The notes under the pieces: generated by a model | The model's database searches: none | What the model was told of the DNA's origin: nothing | Seen by the model: the letters and a program-made list of their open reading frames with translations, nothing else | Shown: positions 45,303 through 55,805 of the stretch, piece by piece | Position numbering within the stretch: position 1 is the first letter of the stretch | Layout of the letters: every line of letters begins with the position of its first letter | Assembly: GCA_033344875.1 (NCBI GenBank) | Contig: JAWPMO010000001.1 | Coordinates: forward strand, 4,551,595 to 4,615,594 | Direction of reading: 5' to 3' | DNA: 64,000 nt | DNA from: Ilumatobacteraceae bacterium | Lineage (GTDB): Bacteria > Actinomycetota > Acidimicrobiia > Acidimicrobiales > Ilumatobacteraceae | Translations under genes and position numbers: made by a program

Positions 45303-46466
45303 TCAGCGGTCGACGTAGGCGCCCTGCACGTTGACCGCGAGGCCGATCCGGTCCTCGTTGTAGGTGACACCGCCGACGTCGTCGAGACCGAGCCAGCTCA
45401 CGAGTGCGTCCATGTGTTCGAGGCGCAGCCGGGCACATCCGTGGCTGGCCGGCGACCGTGGAACGTTGTTGGCACCGTGGATCGCCTGCCCGCCGTCGAA
45501 GTAGATCGGCTTGTACATGTTGCCGTTCAGGGGGTTGTCCTCGGCAGCCGGGAAGTCGAAGCTGTCGTGCCAGCCGCCGTTGTCGAGCGCCGGGTCGTAC
45601 TTGAAGGCGTCACTCCGCGTCTGTGGGCGGGTCGGGAACTCGGCGAGCCCGGTCGAGGTGGGGAACACGAACTGCAGGCGTTCGGTGCCCTCGCCGACGA
45701 ACATGATCTGACAGGTCTCGTCGATGAGCGCCCAGCGATCGGCGAGAATCGCCGAGGTGAACGGGATGCCGAGCGTCTCGGTGGCCATGAGGAGTTGCTC
45801 TTCCTCGCTGCCGGCGACCATGTCCTCGGTGTTGACCGGCAGGTTGGCGCTCAGCCGGAACGCACACAACCGCTGGCGTGTGACCGGACCGGAGATGCCG
45901 TCGACGAGCAGTTCACGGATGCCATAGCCCTCGAACAGCTCGTTGAGCTTCTCCTGCTGGGCCATGACCTCACGTTCGACGAACACCGCGGCGCGTTCGG
46001 TCCGGGTCGACCCGTCGATGTCGTTGACGCCGTTGTCGGGGCAGACGTCGAGCAGTTGGTCATCGACCAGGTCGGGCGATTCCATGCCGTTCTCGGCCAT
46101 CAGGGTGTCGACGTCGATGGTGTCGTCGTCGATCATCGCCGCGATCTCCTCGAGGGTCTCGCCGGGGAAGACCTGCAGCGCGCACGCCAGGTCGTACACG
46201 TCGAGCGGCGGCAACGTCGTCGACGTCGTGGTGGTGCCGGGGGTCGTCGTGGTGGGGGTGGTCGTGGTGGGGGCCGTCGTGGTGGTTGCGACGGTGGACG
46301 TCGGTGCAGATGTCGTACTCGGCGGTGTGGTCGTCATGACCACGGTGGTCGATGGGAGGCCAGCCGAGGTCGGGGTGGTCTCGCCGCCGCTCGACTGGAC
46401 GGCGGCGCTACACGCCGTTCCGACCAGGGCGAGTGCCAGGAGAAGAGCTGCCCGCCGATCACGCAT
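45303..46466 (-). CDS. L,D-transpeptidase lipoprotein (YkuD domain)
   Basis: A 387-residue protein. A lipoprotein signal peptide has a lipobox-like LVGTACS, putting Cys at about residue 20. A Thr-rich stalk covers about 30-88. A middle region of about 200 residues includes a peptidoglycan-binding-like segment (YGIRELLVDGISGPVTRQRLCAF). The C-terminal YkuD domain has its catalytic motif as IHGANNVPRSPASHGCARL, with His and Cys in place. It would make 3-3 peptidoglycan cross-links on the outer face of the membrane. Confidence 0.9.
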   Translation of the reverse strand: MRDRRAALLLALALVGTACSAAVQSSGGETTPTSAGLPSTTVVMTTTPPSTTSAPTSTVATTTTAPTTTTPTTTTPGTTTTSTTLPPLDVYDLACALQVFPGETLEEIAAMIDDDTIDVDTLMAENGMESPDLVDDQLLDVCPDNGVNDIDGSTRTERAAVFVEREVMAQQEKLNELFEGYGIRELLVDGISGPVTRQRLCAFRLSANLPVNTEDMVAGSEEEQLLMATETLGIPFTSAILADRWALIDETCQIMFVGEGTERLQFVFPTSTGLAEFPTRPQTRSDAFKYDPALDNGGWHDSFDFPAAEDNPLNGNMYKPIYFDGGQAIHGANNVPRSPASHGCARLRLEHMDALVSWLGLDDVGGVTYNEDRIGLAVNVQGAYVDR

Positions 46467-46538
46467 GACCGTCGACGGTAGCGCCAATCTCACTCGGAGT
46501 GACGTCGGGTCGCAGGTGCCGACGGTACGGTTCGTGGC

Positions 46539-47777
<1,239 letters not shown>

Positions 47778-47825
47778 GGCGGGTCGCGGCGGGACCCGGG
47801 CCGGCAGATGTGCTGAGATCTGGTC

Positions 47826-48332
47826 ATGGATGTGTCCGATCTGTACCTCGAGCTCTATGGCCGGATCCCGCCGCTCGCCGAGCAAGCCGTCGACGGGCTC
47901 GGTCCCGAGTCGCTGTGCGCTCCTCCCCGACCCGGAGCCAACACGGTGGGCTGGTTGATCTGGCATCTGGCGCGAGTGCAGGACCATCACATCAGTGAGT
48001 TAATGTCGGTGGAGCAGCTGTGGCAGCGGCCAGGGTGTGCCGCACGCTTCGGCCTCCGTCCGGATCCCTCGAACACGGGCTACGGGCACAGCGCCGACGA
48101 CGTCCTGACCGTCCGCCCGGACTCGACCGATGCCGTGCTCGAGTATCTCGGCGAAGTCGACGCCCGCACCCGCGGCTACCTCGGAACCATCGACGCTGCC
48201 GGTCTCGACCGCATCGTCGACGACAGTTGGGACCCCCCGGTCACGCTCGGCGTCCGACTGGTGAGCGTGGCCGACGACTGTCTGCAACACGTCGGCCAGG
48301 CGAACTACGTACGGGGTCTGCTCGTTCCCTGA
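47826..48332 (+). CDS. DinB-superfamily protein (DUF664-like)
   Basis: A 168-residue protein of the DinB four-helix-bundle type. Metal-ligand His residues are expected in TVGWLIWHLARVQDHHI and in VADDCLQHVGQANYV. Many actinobacterial members use mycothiol or a related thiol. The substrate is unknown. It is a second DinB-fold protein in this window, distant in sequence from the one at 8394. Confidence 0.8.
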   Translation: MDVSDLYLELYGRIPPLAEQAVDGLGPESLCAPPRPGANTVGWLIWHLARVQDHHISELMSVEQLWQRPGCAARFGLRPDPSNTGYGHSADDVLTVRPDSTDAVLEYLGEVDARTRGYLGTIDAAGLDRIVDDSWDPPVTLGVRLVSVADDCLQHVGQANYVRGLLVP

Positions 48333-48401
48333 GGTGCTTCACCGAGGGTCGCGAGTCGGCCGGTTGCGCCCACCGAGCGCCGGGGTGGCACGCTGACCGG
48401 C

Positions 48402-49454
48402 ATGGCATCGCAGAGTCCCGAGGTCGTCGGCTTCGACGTACCGACCATCGAACGCTGGCTCCCGACCGTGACCGACGTGACGACGCCGATCACCTGGGAG
48501 CGATTGCCGGGCGGCCACTCCAACCTGACCTACCTGCTCACCGACGCCGCCGGCCGCCAGATGGTCATCCGCCGGCCGCCGCGCGGCGAGCTGCTGCCCA
48601 AGGCCCATGACATGTGGCGCGAGTACCGGATCATCGACGGTCTCTGGCCGACGGCGGTGCCCGTCGCCGAGCCGATCGCGTACTGCGACGATCGCGACAT
48701 CTGCGAGGTCCACTTCTACGTGATGGGCAAGGCCGAGGGGCAGGCGCTCTACGACGGCGAGACCGTGTCCGCCTGGCTCACCGAAGACGCGCGTCGTGCC
48801 GCCGGCGAGCACTTCGTCGACGTGCTGGCCGCGCTGCACTCGATCGACCCTGCCGACGTCGGTCTGGCCGAACTCGGCCGTCACGACGGCTACGTCGCAC
48901 GCCAGTTGAAGACCTGGTACGGATCGTGGAACGCGTCGATCGCGTACGCCGATCACGACGATCCGCGGGTGCACGAGTTGCACGAGATGCTCGTCGCGAC
49001 CATCCCCGAGCAGGGCCCGGCTCGCGTCGTGCACGGCGACTACGGCCCGCACAACAGTCTGTTCTCGCGCAGCGGCGAGGTCACGGCGGTGCTCGACTGG
49101 GAGATCGCGACCTTGGGTGATCCGCTCGCCGACTTCGCCTACTCGATCAACGCATGGGTGGAGCCGGGTGACGCCGGCGTGTACGGCGCCGACCCGCCCA
49201 CCGCTCTGCCCGGCTTCCCGAGCCGCGACGACATGATCGCCCGCTACGGGGCCGCGACCGGCGCAGACCTGTCGAACCTGGCGTACTACCGCTCCTTCAA
49301 CTCGTTCAAGACCGCCTGCATCCTGCACGGCGTGTACGCCAGATACCGCGCTGGTCAGAAGAGCTCCGAGGGCGTCGACCTCGAGATGCTGTTCGCCCGC
49401 ATCGGCCTCTCGCTCGACGCCGCCGAGGCGATGTCGAACGAGATCGACCGCTGA
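48402..49454 (+). CDS. Aminoglycoside-phosphotransferase-family kinase (ACAD10-like)
   Basis: A 350-residue APH/choline-kinase-fold protein. It has the nucleotide loop [20 protein letters not shown], Lys-equivalent region [12 protein letters not shown], the catalytic [14 protein letters not shown] and the metal-binding [18 protein letters not shown]. Members of this subfamily occur with acyl-CoA dehydrogenases and may phosphorylate hydroxy-acyl compounds, as in ACAD10/11. No dehydrogenase is adjacent here, so the substrate is open. Confidence 0.85.
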   Translation: MASQSPEVVGFDVPTIERWLPTVTDVTTPITWERLPGGHSNLTYLLTDAAGRQMVIRRPPRGELLPKAHDMWREYRIIDGLWPTAVPVAEPIAYCDDRDICEVHFYVMGKAEGQALYDGETVSAWLTEDARRAAGEHFVDVLAALHSIDPADVGLAELGRHDGYVARQLKTWYGSWNASIAYADHDDPRVHELHEMLVATIPEQGPARVVHGDYGPHNSLFSRSGEVTAVLDWEIATLGDPLADFAYSINAWVEPGDAGVYGADPPTALPGFPSRDDMIARYGAATGADLSNLAYYRSFNSFKTACILHGVYARYRAGQKSSEGVDLEMLFARIGLSLDAAEAMSNEIDR

Positions 49455-49527
49455 GTCGCCGGCGTCGGCGATCGCCGACCGATGGCGTCGGACGAGCTTC
49501 GGCACACGTCCCGATAGTCTGACCCGC

Positions 49528-50124
49528 ATGACCGAACGCATCGCTTCGCCCGTCGCGCTCGAAGGTGGCTTCGACCCCCGCTCCGACGTCTTCAACCGGT
49601 TGATGAAGAACCGCGTGATCATGCTCGGTTCCGACGTGAACGACGACATCGCGAACCAGATCTGTGCGCAGCTGCTGTACCTCGAGGGCGAAGATCCCAA
49701 CGCCGACATCTGGCTGTACATCAACAGCCCGGGTGGGTCCGTCACCGCCGGCATGGCCATCTACGACACGATGCAGTTCGTCGGTTGCGATGTCGCCACC
49801 GTCTGCCTGGGCCTCGCCGCCTCGATGGGGCAGTTCCTGCTCACCGCCGGTGCCGCCGACAAGCGCTACACGCTCCCCAACGCCCGCATCATGATGCACC
49901 AGCCGCTCGCCGGTCTGCGAGGCCAGGCAACCGACATCGCGATCCAGGCCGAGCAGCTCCGCTACACCAAGCGCCGCATGGCCGAACTGATCGCCGAGCA
50001 TTCCGGCCAGACGCTCGAGCAGATCCAGCGCGACTCCGAGCGCGACCGTTGGTTCACCGCCGAAGAGGCCGTCGAGTACGGCCTGGTCGACGCCGTCAAG
50101 AAGGCTCGCAACGAGGTCGTCTGA
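49528..50124 (+). CDS. clpP: ATP-dependent Clp protease proteolytic subunit
   Basis: A 198-residue ClpP. The catalytic Ser is about residue 99 in [12 protein letters not shown], His about 124 in [14 protein letters not shown], and Asp follows before [15 protein letters not shown]. It forms the barrel that degrades proteins delivered by ClpX or ClpC. It stands alone here, without clpX or a second clpP beside it. The ATG at 49528 lies 73 bp after the preceding gene. Confidence 0.95.
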   Translation: MTERIASPVALEGGFDPRSDVFNRLMKNRVIMLGSDVNDDIANQICAQLLYLEGEDPNADIWLYINSPGGSVTAGMAIYDTMQFVGCDVATVCLGLAASMGQFLLTAGAADKRYTLPNARIMMHQPLAGLRGQATDIAIQAEQLRYTKRRMAELIAEHSGQTLEQIQRDSERDRWFTAEEAVEYGLVDAVKKARNEVV

Positions 50125-50168
50125 CGGGCGCTGTCGCCGGCGCGGCGGCAGACAGGACTTCGCCGACG

Positions 50169-50627
50169 TCAGCCGTCGGACGGGACCGTGGTCTCGATGG
50201 TCGGCGGAGGGATCGTCCGAGCCGGCACCGCTGCTTGCGGGGCGATCGTGGTGATCGGGATGTCGAGGCGGCAGTTGTCGAAGAGCCACTCCTTCACGGC
50301 GAACGCCGACGGCTCGGTCGCGTATGCGGTCTTGGCCACGAGTTGTTCCGACTCCGGATCGCCCGGTACGAGCGTCGACGCGGTCTCGAGGCTGATGAGG
50401 ACGTCGTTCCACTCGTCGGCGATCGCGACCGGGGCGAGTTGACCCATCAATTCGTAGAACTCGAGGGTCGCGTCGATCTCCGCGTCGGTCGTCAGCGGGG
50501 GAGCGACGAGGCTGTTCCGGTTCTCGATCGCCTCGCCGCAGAACCGCTCGGCGTCTGACTGCACCGGCTCGTCACGGCTGCACCCGACCAGCAGCACGGC
50601 GACGATGAGGAGGGCGATCCGTGGCAC
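50169..50627 (-). CDS. Small lipoprotein, unknown function
   Basis: A 152-residue protein with a lipoprotein signal peptide VPRIALLIVAVLLVGCS, making Cys at about 17 the lipidation site. The mature part is acidic, holds two further cysteines (ERFCGEAIENR and FDNCRLDIP) and ends in a Pro/Thr-rich tail. I do not recognise a domain. GTG 50627 is the start that yields the signal peptide. It is convergent with clpP. Confidence 0.7.
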   Translation of the reverse strand: MPRIALLIVAVLLVGCSRDEPVQSDAERFCGEAIENRNSLVAPPLTTDAEIDATLEFYELMGQLAPVAIADEWNDVLISLETASTLVPGDPESEQLVAKTAYATEPSAFAVKEWLFDNCRLDIPITTIAPQAAVPARTIPPPTIETTVPSDG

Positions 50628-50777
50628 CGAATGAGTGTGCCATAGCGACCCTGGGTTGCGTCGGGCAGCGGAGCTTCGTTGTGGCACCCCGGCGGTAGGG
50701 TGATCCGTGCTGTCGAGGGGGCAGTTCCTCCCTCCCAATCGAGTCGGTGCACGGCACCGGTGATGTGGGAGGTCGAG

Positions 50778-52298
50778 ATGATCGCATCGGTCGATGCAGC
50801 AACGATCGTGGGGGCACGTGGCCACGCGGTCACCGTCGAGGTCCACGTCGGCAAGGGATTGCCGACGTTCACGATGTTGGGATTGCCCGACGAGTCGTGC
50901 CGCGAGGCGCGCGATCGGGTCAGGGCCGCGATCTCGTCGGCCGGATTCGAGTTCCCCGAGAAGAAGGTGGTCGTCAACCTGGCGCCGCCACAGTTCCGCA
51001 AGACCGGGTCGGGGCTCGATGTCGCGATCGCGATCGGGGTCCTGGTCGCGACCGAGATCATCATGCCCGAGTCGATCGCCGGGCTGGCGTTCGCCGGCGA
51101 GCTCGGCCTCGACGGTTCGGTCCGCTCGATCCCCGGCGTCGCGCCGATGGTCGGCGTGCGCCCCGAGCACGACTGGATCGTGCCGGCCCGGTGTGTCGCC
51201 GAGGCCCGCATCGCCGGGCAGGGCATCGTGCGGCCGGTCGACTCGCTGCGCGATCTGGTCAACGCGCTGAACGGCGTCGAGCGGTGGCCGCGCCCCGACG
51301 AAGCGGTGTCCACGTTCGTCGAAGTCGAGACGCCCGACCTCGCCGATGTCCGTGGTCAGCCGTTGGCGCGCCTCGCCCTCGAAGTGGCGGCCGCGGGCGG
51401 GCATCACCTGCTGTTCGTCGGGCCGCCCGGTGCGGGCAAGACGATGCTGGCCCGGCGGCTCCCCGGTCTGCTGCCCGACCTCGAGGCCGACGTGGCGCTC
51501 CAGACGACGATGGTGCACTCGGCCGCCGGCGCCCAGTTGCCCGAAGGCGGGCTCGTGCGGCGACCGCCGTTCCGGTCGCCGCACCACACGAGCTCGCTGG
51601 GTTCCCTGGTGGGCGGGGGCGGTCACCAGCAACGGCCCGGTGAGATCTCGATGGCTCACGGCGGCGTCCTCTTTCTCGACGAGATGGGCCAGTTCGTCCC
51701 GCAGGCGCTCGACGGGCTTCGCGAAGCGCTCGAATCCGGGCAGATCATGGTGGGGCGGGTCGAACAGCTCCGGGTGGCGATGCCGGCCAGCTTCCAGCTG
51801 ATCGGGGCGACCAATCCCTGCCCGTGTGGCGGCGGAGCACCCGGCGCCTGCCAGTGCGACGAGCGGGCCAAGTCGCGCTACTCGTCACGCCTCTCGGGGC
51901 CACTGCTCGATCGTTTCGATCTCCGTGTCGCGGTCCAACGCCCCGACGTGGCCGAGATCCTCGATGGTTCGCCGGGCGAATCGACGGCCGACGTGGCCGT
52001 TCGTGTGGCCGCGGCCCGCACCGCCGCGAGAGCTCGCGGAGGGTCGCTCAACGCGGCGCTCGACGACCGGGGGCTCGCCGAACATGCTCCACTCGATGCG
52101 GCTGCTGCGGCGTTGCTGCGCGACGAACTCGAACGAGGCCGCCTCACGGCTCGCGGGTACCACCGTGTCCGGCGGGTCGCTCGCACGCTCGCCGACCTCG
52201 CCGGGGCGTACGACGACCCGATCACCGACGAGTTCGTCGTCACGGCGCTGGGCATGCGGACGAGGGTCGGTTTGAGCAAGGTCGAGCAGGCGGCATGA
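50778..52298 (+). CDS. comM: YifB/ComM-family Mg-chelatase-like AAA ATPase
   Basis: A 506-residue ATPase. The N-terminal LonC-like domain contains LPTFTMLGLPDESCREARDR. The AAA domain has Walker A FVGPPGAGKTMLARRLPGLL and Walker B GGVLFLDEMGQF. A C-terminal Mg-chelatase-related domain includes GRLTARGYHRVRRVARTLADL. ComM is a hexameric branch-migration helicase in natural transformation. A four-Cys segment (NPCPCGGGAPGACQC) is typical. ATG 50778 has GGGAGG 5 nt upstream. It overlaps dprA by ATGA. Confidence 0.93.
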   Translation: MIASVDAATIVGARGHAVTVEVHVGKGLPTFTMLGLPDESCREARDRVRAAISSAGFEFPEKKVVVNLAPPQFRKTGSGLDVAIAIGVLVATEIIMPESIAGLAFAGELGLDGSVRSIPGVAPMVGVRPEHDWIVPARCVAEARIAGQGIVRPVDSLRDLVNALNGVERWPRPDEAVSTFVEVETPDLADVRGQPLARLALEVAAAGGHHLLFVGPPGAGKTMLARRLPGLLPDLEADVALQTTMVHSAAGAQLPEGGLVRRPPFRSPHHTSSLGSLVGGGGHQQRPGEISMAHGGVLFLDEMGQFVPQALDGLREALESGQIMVGRVEQLRVAMPASFQLIGATNPCPCGGGAPGACQCDERAKSRYSSRLSGPLLDRFDLRVAVQRPDVAEILDGSPGESTADVAVRVAAARTAARARGGSLNAALDDRGLAEHAPLDAAAAALLRDELERGRLTARGYHRVRRVARTLADLAGAYDDPITDEFVVTALGMRTRVGLSKVEQAA

Positions 52299-53416
52299 TC
52301 GACGACCGATCGGGAGCGATCGCGCTCGCGTCCATCGCTCGGTTGGGGCCGCGGCGACTCCGGCGCATCGTCGGTCACCACGATCCCGCCGACGCGTTCG
52401 AACGGCTGCGGTCGGGCTGCCCGCTCGATCCGATGGTCGAGCGAGCGATCCCCCAGCGCGACCTCGCGGTCATTCGGCGTGAGGCAGCCGAGGTCGACAT
52501 CCGGGCGATGATCGGTGCATGCGACGAGGCGGGCGTCGAGGTGACCTGGCTGGGCTCGTCCGGCTACCCGGTGCAGTTGGCCGACGACCACGAAGCACCG
52601 GCGGTGCTCTTCTGGCGTGGTGAACTTGGCGCGCTCGATCATCGTCGCGTCGGTGTGGTCGGCACCCGTAACGCCACGGCCTCGGGCCTTGCCACCGCTC
52701 GCGAGCTCGGTGTCGAGCTGGGCCGTGCCGGCGTCACCGTGGTCTCCGGCTTGGCGCTCGGGATCGACGGTGCCGTCCACGACGGGGTGCGCTCCGCTCA
52801 GGGGCCCGGTCGTGCGGTCGCGGTGGTGGGGTGTGGGCTCGATCGGCCGTATCCCAGACGCAACGGATTGCTGTGGCAGTGGGTCGCCGCCGAAGGTCTG
52901 ATGCTCTCCGAGTGGATGCCGGCGACCACACCCGACGCGTGGCGGTTCCCCCTCCGCAACCGCATCATCGCTGCGCTGAGCGAGGTCCTCGTGGTCGTCG
53001 AGAGCCGTGAGAAGGGCGGGAGTCTGATCACGGCGCGAGCCGCCGCCGATCGTGACGTCGAGGTCATGGCGGTACCCGGTTCACCCCGGGTCAGGGCATC
53101 GGCCGGCACCAACATGCTGCTCGTCGACGGCGCGGCCCCGGTGACCTCGGTCGCCGATGTCCTCATGATGCTGGGGCTCGACCACCGCCGAGCGGGTGCC
53201 GCCCGGTTCGATCCCCGCCGGCGACCCGATGGGGTGGAAGTGTCGGTCCTCGAGGCCTGTCGAGTCGAGCCGCGGACGCTCGACGGCATCGTCGCCGCCA
53301 CCGGTCTGGCGATCGCGACAGCGGCGCTCGCCGTCGCTCGGCTCGAGCAAACCGGCTGGTTGCAGGAGGCCGACGGATGGTTCGAACCCGTGGGATCCCG
53401 GTTGAGCGGCCGATGA
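52295..53416 (+). CDS. dprA: DNA-processing protein DprA
   Basis: A 373-residue DprA/Smf protein that loads RecA on incoming single-stranded DNA. A Rossmann-like core carries RVGVVGTRNATASGLATARELG, VVSGLALGIDGAVHDG, and NRIIAALSEVLVVVESREKGGSLITA. A C-terminal winged-helix-like domain (VLEACRVEPRTLDGIVAATG) follows. Start ATG 52295 overlaps the comM stop, so the pair is coupled. Their joint presence does not by itself prove competence. Confidence 0.94.
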   Translation: MIDDRSGAIALASIARLGPRRLRRIVGHHDPADAFERLRSGCPLDPMVERAIPQRDLAVIRREAAEVDIRAMIGACDEAGVEVTWLGSSGYPVQLADDHEAPAVLFWRGELGALDHRRVGVVGTRNATASGLATARELGVELGRAGVTVVSGLALGIDGAVHDGVRSAQGPGRAVAVVGCGLDRPYPRRNGLLWQWVAAEGLMLSEWMPATTPDAWRFPLRNRIIAALSEVLVVVESREKGGSLITARAAADRDVEVMAVPGSPRVRASAGTNMLLVDGAAPVTSVADVLMMLGLDHRRAGAARFDPRRRPDGVEVSVLEACRVEPRTLDGIVAATGLAIATAALAVARLEQTGWLQEADGWFEPVGSRLSGR

Positions 53417-53434
53417 CCGAATACCGTTATCGCA

Positions 53435-54316
53435 ATGGCGGATCCGGACCTCTGGCGATTGGGCGACTTCCAGCGCTCGCAGACGTCGCTGTCCGAACGC
53501 ACCCTGTCCGCCTACGGGTCCGACCTCCGACTCTTCGCCGAATGGGTCGCTCGTTCCTCCGTCGACTCGCCCGCCGGGGTGACACGAACCCTCGTCCGGC
53601 GCTACATCGCGTCGCTGTCGACGCGCGACTACGCACGCCGCAGCATCGCCCGCAAGGCAGCCGCACTCCGCCGTTACTACGCCTGGGCGATCGAATCGGG
53701 GCTGGCCGAGGTCGACCCGACGATCGGCGTCCAGGTGAGCGCCGGGCAGGGGCGGCTGCCCCGGGTTCTCGACCGACGCGAACTCGACCACCTGCTCGAC
53801 GGGCCGACGGCCGACGACGAGCCGGTCTGGCGTCGACGGCGCGACGACGCCGTCCTCGAGGTGCTCTACGGGTCGGGCGTCCGGGTGTCCGAGCTCTGCG
53901 AACTCACCCTCGACCAGGTGCGCGTCGACGAGCGCGTCTTGCTCGTGTGGGGCAAGGGCTCCAAGGAACGGCGTGTTCCGCTGGGCGACCCGGCGGTCGA
54001 CGCGTTGCGAGCCTGGTTCGCCGTTCGGGCCGAGGTGGTGCCCGCCGCGGCCGGCCCGATCGTGTTCGCCAACGAGCGCGGCAACCAGCTCACCCCGCGC
54101 GATGTGCGCCGCATCCTCGACCGTCGCTCGCCCACCCCGACGCACCCGCACGCACTCCGCCACACGTTCGCGACCCACCTCCTCGACGGTGGGGCAGACC
54201 TGCGATCGGTGCAGGAGCTGCTCGGCCACTCCGACGTGGCGACCACGCAGCGTTACACTCACGTCAGCCGAGATCGTCTGCGCTCGGCCTATCAGAAGAG
54301 CCACCCACGCGCATGA
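53435..54316 (+). CDS. xerC: Tyrosine recombinase XerC-like
   Basis: A 293-residue tyrosine recombinase. The N-terminal SAM-like domain includes [19 protein letters not shown]. The catalytic residues are visible: Arg in [13 protein letters not shown], Lys in [13 protein letters not shown], HxxR in [17 protein letters not shown], His in [17 protein letters not shown], whose Tyr is the nucleophile. Length and location beside whiG and rpsB point to a chromosome-dimer resolvase, not a phage integrase. It overlaps whiG by ATGA. Confidence 0.92.
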   Translation: MADPDLWRLGDFQRSQTSLSERTLSAYGSDLRLFAEWVARSSVDSPAGVTRTLVRRYIASLSTRDYARRSIARKAAALRRYYAWAIESGLAEVDPTIGVQVSAGQGRLPRVLDRRELDHLLDGPTADDEPVWRRRRDDAVLEVLYGSGVRVSELCELTLDQVRVDERVLLVWGKGSKERRVPLGDPAVDALRAWFAVRAEVVPAAAGPIVFANERGNQLTPRDVRRILDRRSPTPTHPHALRHTFATHLLDGGADLRSVQELLGHSDVATTQRYTHVSRDRLRSAYQKSHPRA

Positions 54317-55074
54317 GCATCGTTCCCGACGACCCCGATCTGGCAATGCATTGGACGCGTTGGCTGAATCGCAAGAACGCAGCCTCGCGAGATCACCTGA
54401 TCGTCCACTACTCGCCGCTGGTCAAGTTCGTCGCCGGCCGTATCGGCGCCGGCCTGCCCAACAGCGTCGATCCGGGCGACCTCGTCAGCTCCGGCGTGTT
54501 CGGCCTCATCGATGCGATCGACCGGTACGACCCCGAACGGGCCGTCAAGTTCGAGACCTTTGCAGCGCCGCGGATCCGCGGCGCGATCTACGACGGCTTG
54601 CGTCAACTCGACTGGGTGCCGCGCTCGGTCCGGAGCCGTGCCCGCGAGGTCGAGCGGGCCTTCGCTCAACTCGAGCACGAACTCGGACGCGCGCCGACCG
54701 ACGACGAACTCGCCGAGAAGCTCCACATCGGCGAAGACGAACTGGCCCGCTGGTTGGCGTCGATCGCGGCGACCACGATCGGTCCGCTCGATCGGGCCGT
54801 CGCCGCCGGCTACGAGCCCGAGTCCGTCGAGTCCGAGGGGATGGAGCACCCGGTCGCGGCGGTCGAAGACCGCGAACTGCGCGACATCATGAAGACCGAG
54901 ATCCTCAAGCTGCCCGAGCGGGAGAAGCTCGTACTCTCCCTGTACTACGACGAGGGTCTCACCCTCGCCGAGATCGGCAACGTGCTCGGTGTCACCGAGA
55001 GCCGGGTCTCACAGATCCACACCAAGTCGGTGCTGCACCTGCGGTCGCGTATGGCCGCCGCCGGCGTCGGCTGA
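54313..55074 (+). CDS. whiG: WhiG/FliA-family sigma factor
   Basis: A 253-residue sigma-70 factor of the FliA/WhiG group. Region 2 is [20 protein letters not shown] and [21 protein letters not shown]. The diagnostic [20 protein letters not shown] follows, and region 3 includes AYEPES-type spacing. Region 4 is [20 protein letters not shown] and [21 protein letters not shown]. In actinobacteria WhiG directs sporulation or development; in motile ones the same family controls flagella. No flagellar gene is in the window. Confidence 0.9.
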   Translation: MSIVPDDPDLAMHWTRWLNRKNAASRDHLIVHYSPLVKFVAGRIGAGLPNSVDPGDLVSSGVFGLIDAIDRYDPERAVKFETFAAPRIRGAIYDGLRQLDWVPRSVRSRAREVERAFAQLEHELGRAPTDDELAEKLHIGEDELARWLASIAATTIGPLDRAVAAGYEPESVESEGMEHPVAAVEDRELRDIMKTEILKLPEREKLVLSLYYDEGLTLAEIGNVLGVTESRVSQIHTKSVLHLRSRMAAAGVG

Positions 55075-55149
55075 CCGTCACCTCGGCCCGGTCGGGCTCC
55101 CTTCGTGGCTCCGGCCACCTCCCGTTCCACGAACCGAGAGGGCCGACCC

Positions 55150-55665
55150 ATGTGGCGTTCCGTCCAGTTGTCATCCGTCGTACTCGGAGCCGTCTGTCTG
55201 CTGCTCCCATCGGGCGTCGTGCACGCCGCCCCGTGTTGGCCGCCACCCGTCGCTGCGCCGGTCTCCGACCCGTTCCGCGAGCCGGCGTGTGCGTGGTGCC
55301 CGGGGAACCGTGGCGTCGAGTTCGGAACGGCGCGGGGTGCGTCCGTCCGGGCCGTTGCGACGGGTCGGGTCACGTTCGCGGGCTCGGTCACCGGCACGGT
55401 GTACGTCGTCGTCCGACACGGCGACGGTCGTCGGGTCACGTACGGCAACCTCGTTTCCGAGTCGTACGACGTCGGTGACCTGGTGGTTCGCGGTCAGGTG
55501 GTCGGTCGCGCCGCCGGTCCGTTCCACCTCGGGCTCCGCGTCGGCGAGCGCTACGTCGACCCGGGATCGCTCATCGGTCGTCACGTGTACCGGCCGCGCC
55601 TGATCCCGGTCGACGGCAGTCCGCCCAACCCGGCCCCACCACCTCGGCTGCGCTGCAGCGGCTAG
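55150..55665 (+). CDS. Secreted M23-type peptidase domain, probably catalytically dead
   Basis: A 171-residue protein with signal peptide ([20 protein letters not shown], cleaved after VHAA). The domain has the LytM/M23 fold sequence: [42 protein letters not shown], and [15 protein letters not shown]. In active M23 enzymes the first motif is HxxxD and the last is HxH. Here the first His and Asp are Asn and Glu, and only one His of HxH remains, so zinc would not be held. It may bind or regulate peptidoglycan amidases. ATG 55150 starts just upstream of the signal peptide. Confidence 0.75.
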   Translation: MWRSVQLSSVVLGAVCLLLPSGVVHAAPCWPPPVAAPVSDPFREPACAWCPGNRGVEFGTARGASVRAVATGRVTFAGSVTGTVYVVVRHGDGRRVTYGNLVSESYDVGDLVVRGQVVGRAAGPFHLGLRVGERYVDPGSLIGRHVYRPRLIPVDGSPPNPAPPPRLRCSG

Positions 55666-55689
55666 GGCGGTTTGACGGCACGGCTCAGC

Positions 55690-55805
55690 TACACTCGGTC
55701 GCTGGCTCACCGTCCGGTGGGCTGCCACGAATCAGCCGCTCGTTCCTCAGATGCGGTCGCCACGGCGCCCGGAACGAGTCGGACAACCGCAACAAGGAGC
55801 ACCAC
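55690..55805 (+). promoter_or_regulatory. Structured rpsB leader with candidate -10 box
   Basis: TACACT at 55690-55695 fits a -10 element and implies an about 100-nt leader. A small hairpin lies at 55708-55719 (CACC, GGTG). A larger one has perfect 8-bp arms CTCGTTCC (55739-55746) and GGAACGAG (55771-55778). AAGGAG precedes the rpsB ATG by 5-6 nt. Leaders before rpsB often bind S2 for autogenous control; that role is inferred here. Confidence 0.45.

Noticed and set aside
53435-54316. Phage or integrative-element integrase next to a possible att site
   Set aside because: Length, neighbours (dprA, whiG, rpsB) and operon coupling fit housekeeping XerC. No mobile genes or duplicated att-like ends are seen near the tRNA at 28132 either.
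55672-55695. TTGACG as -35 partner of the TACACT box before rpsB
   Set aside because: The spacer is only 12 bp, too short for a sigma-70-type promoter.
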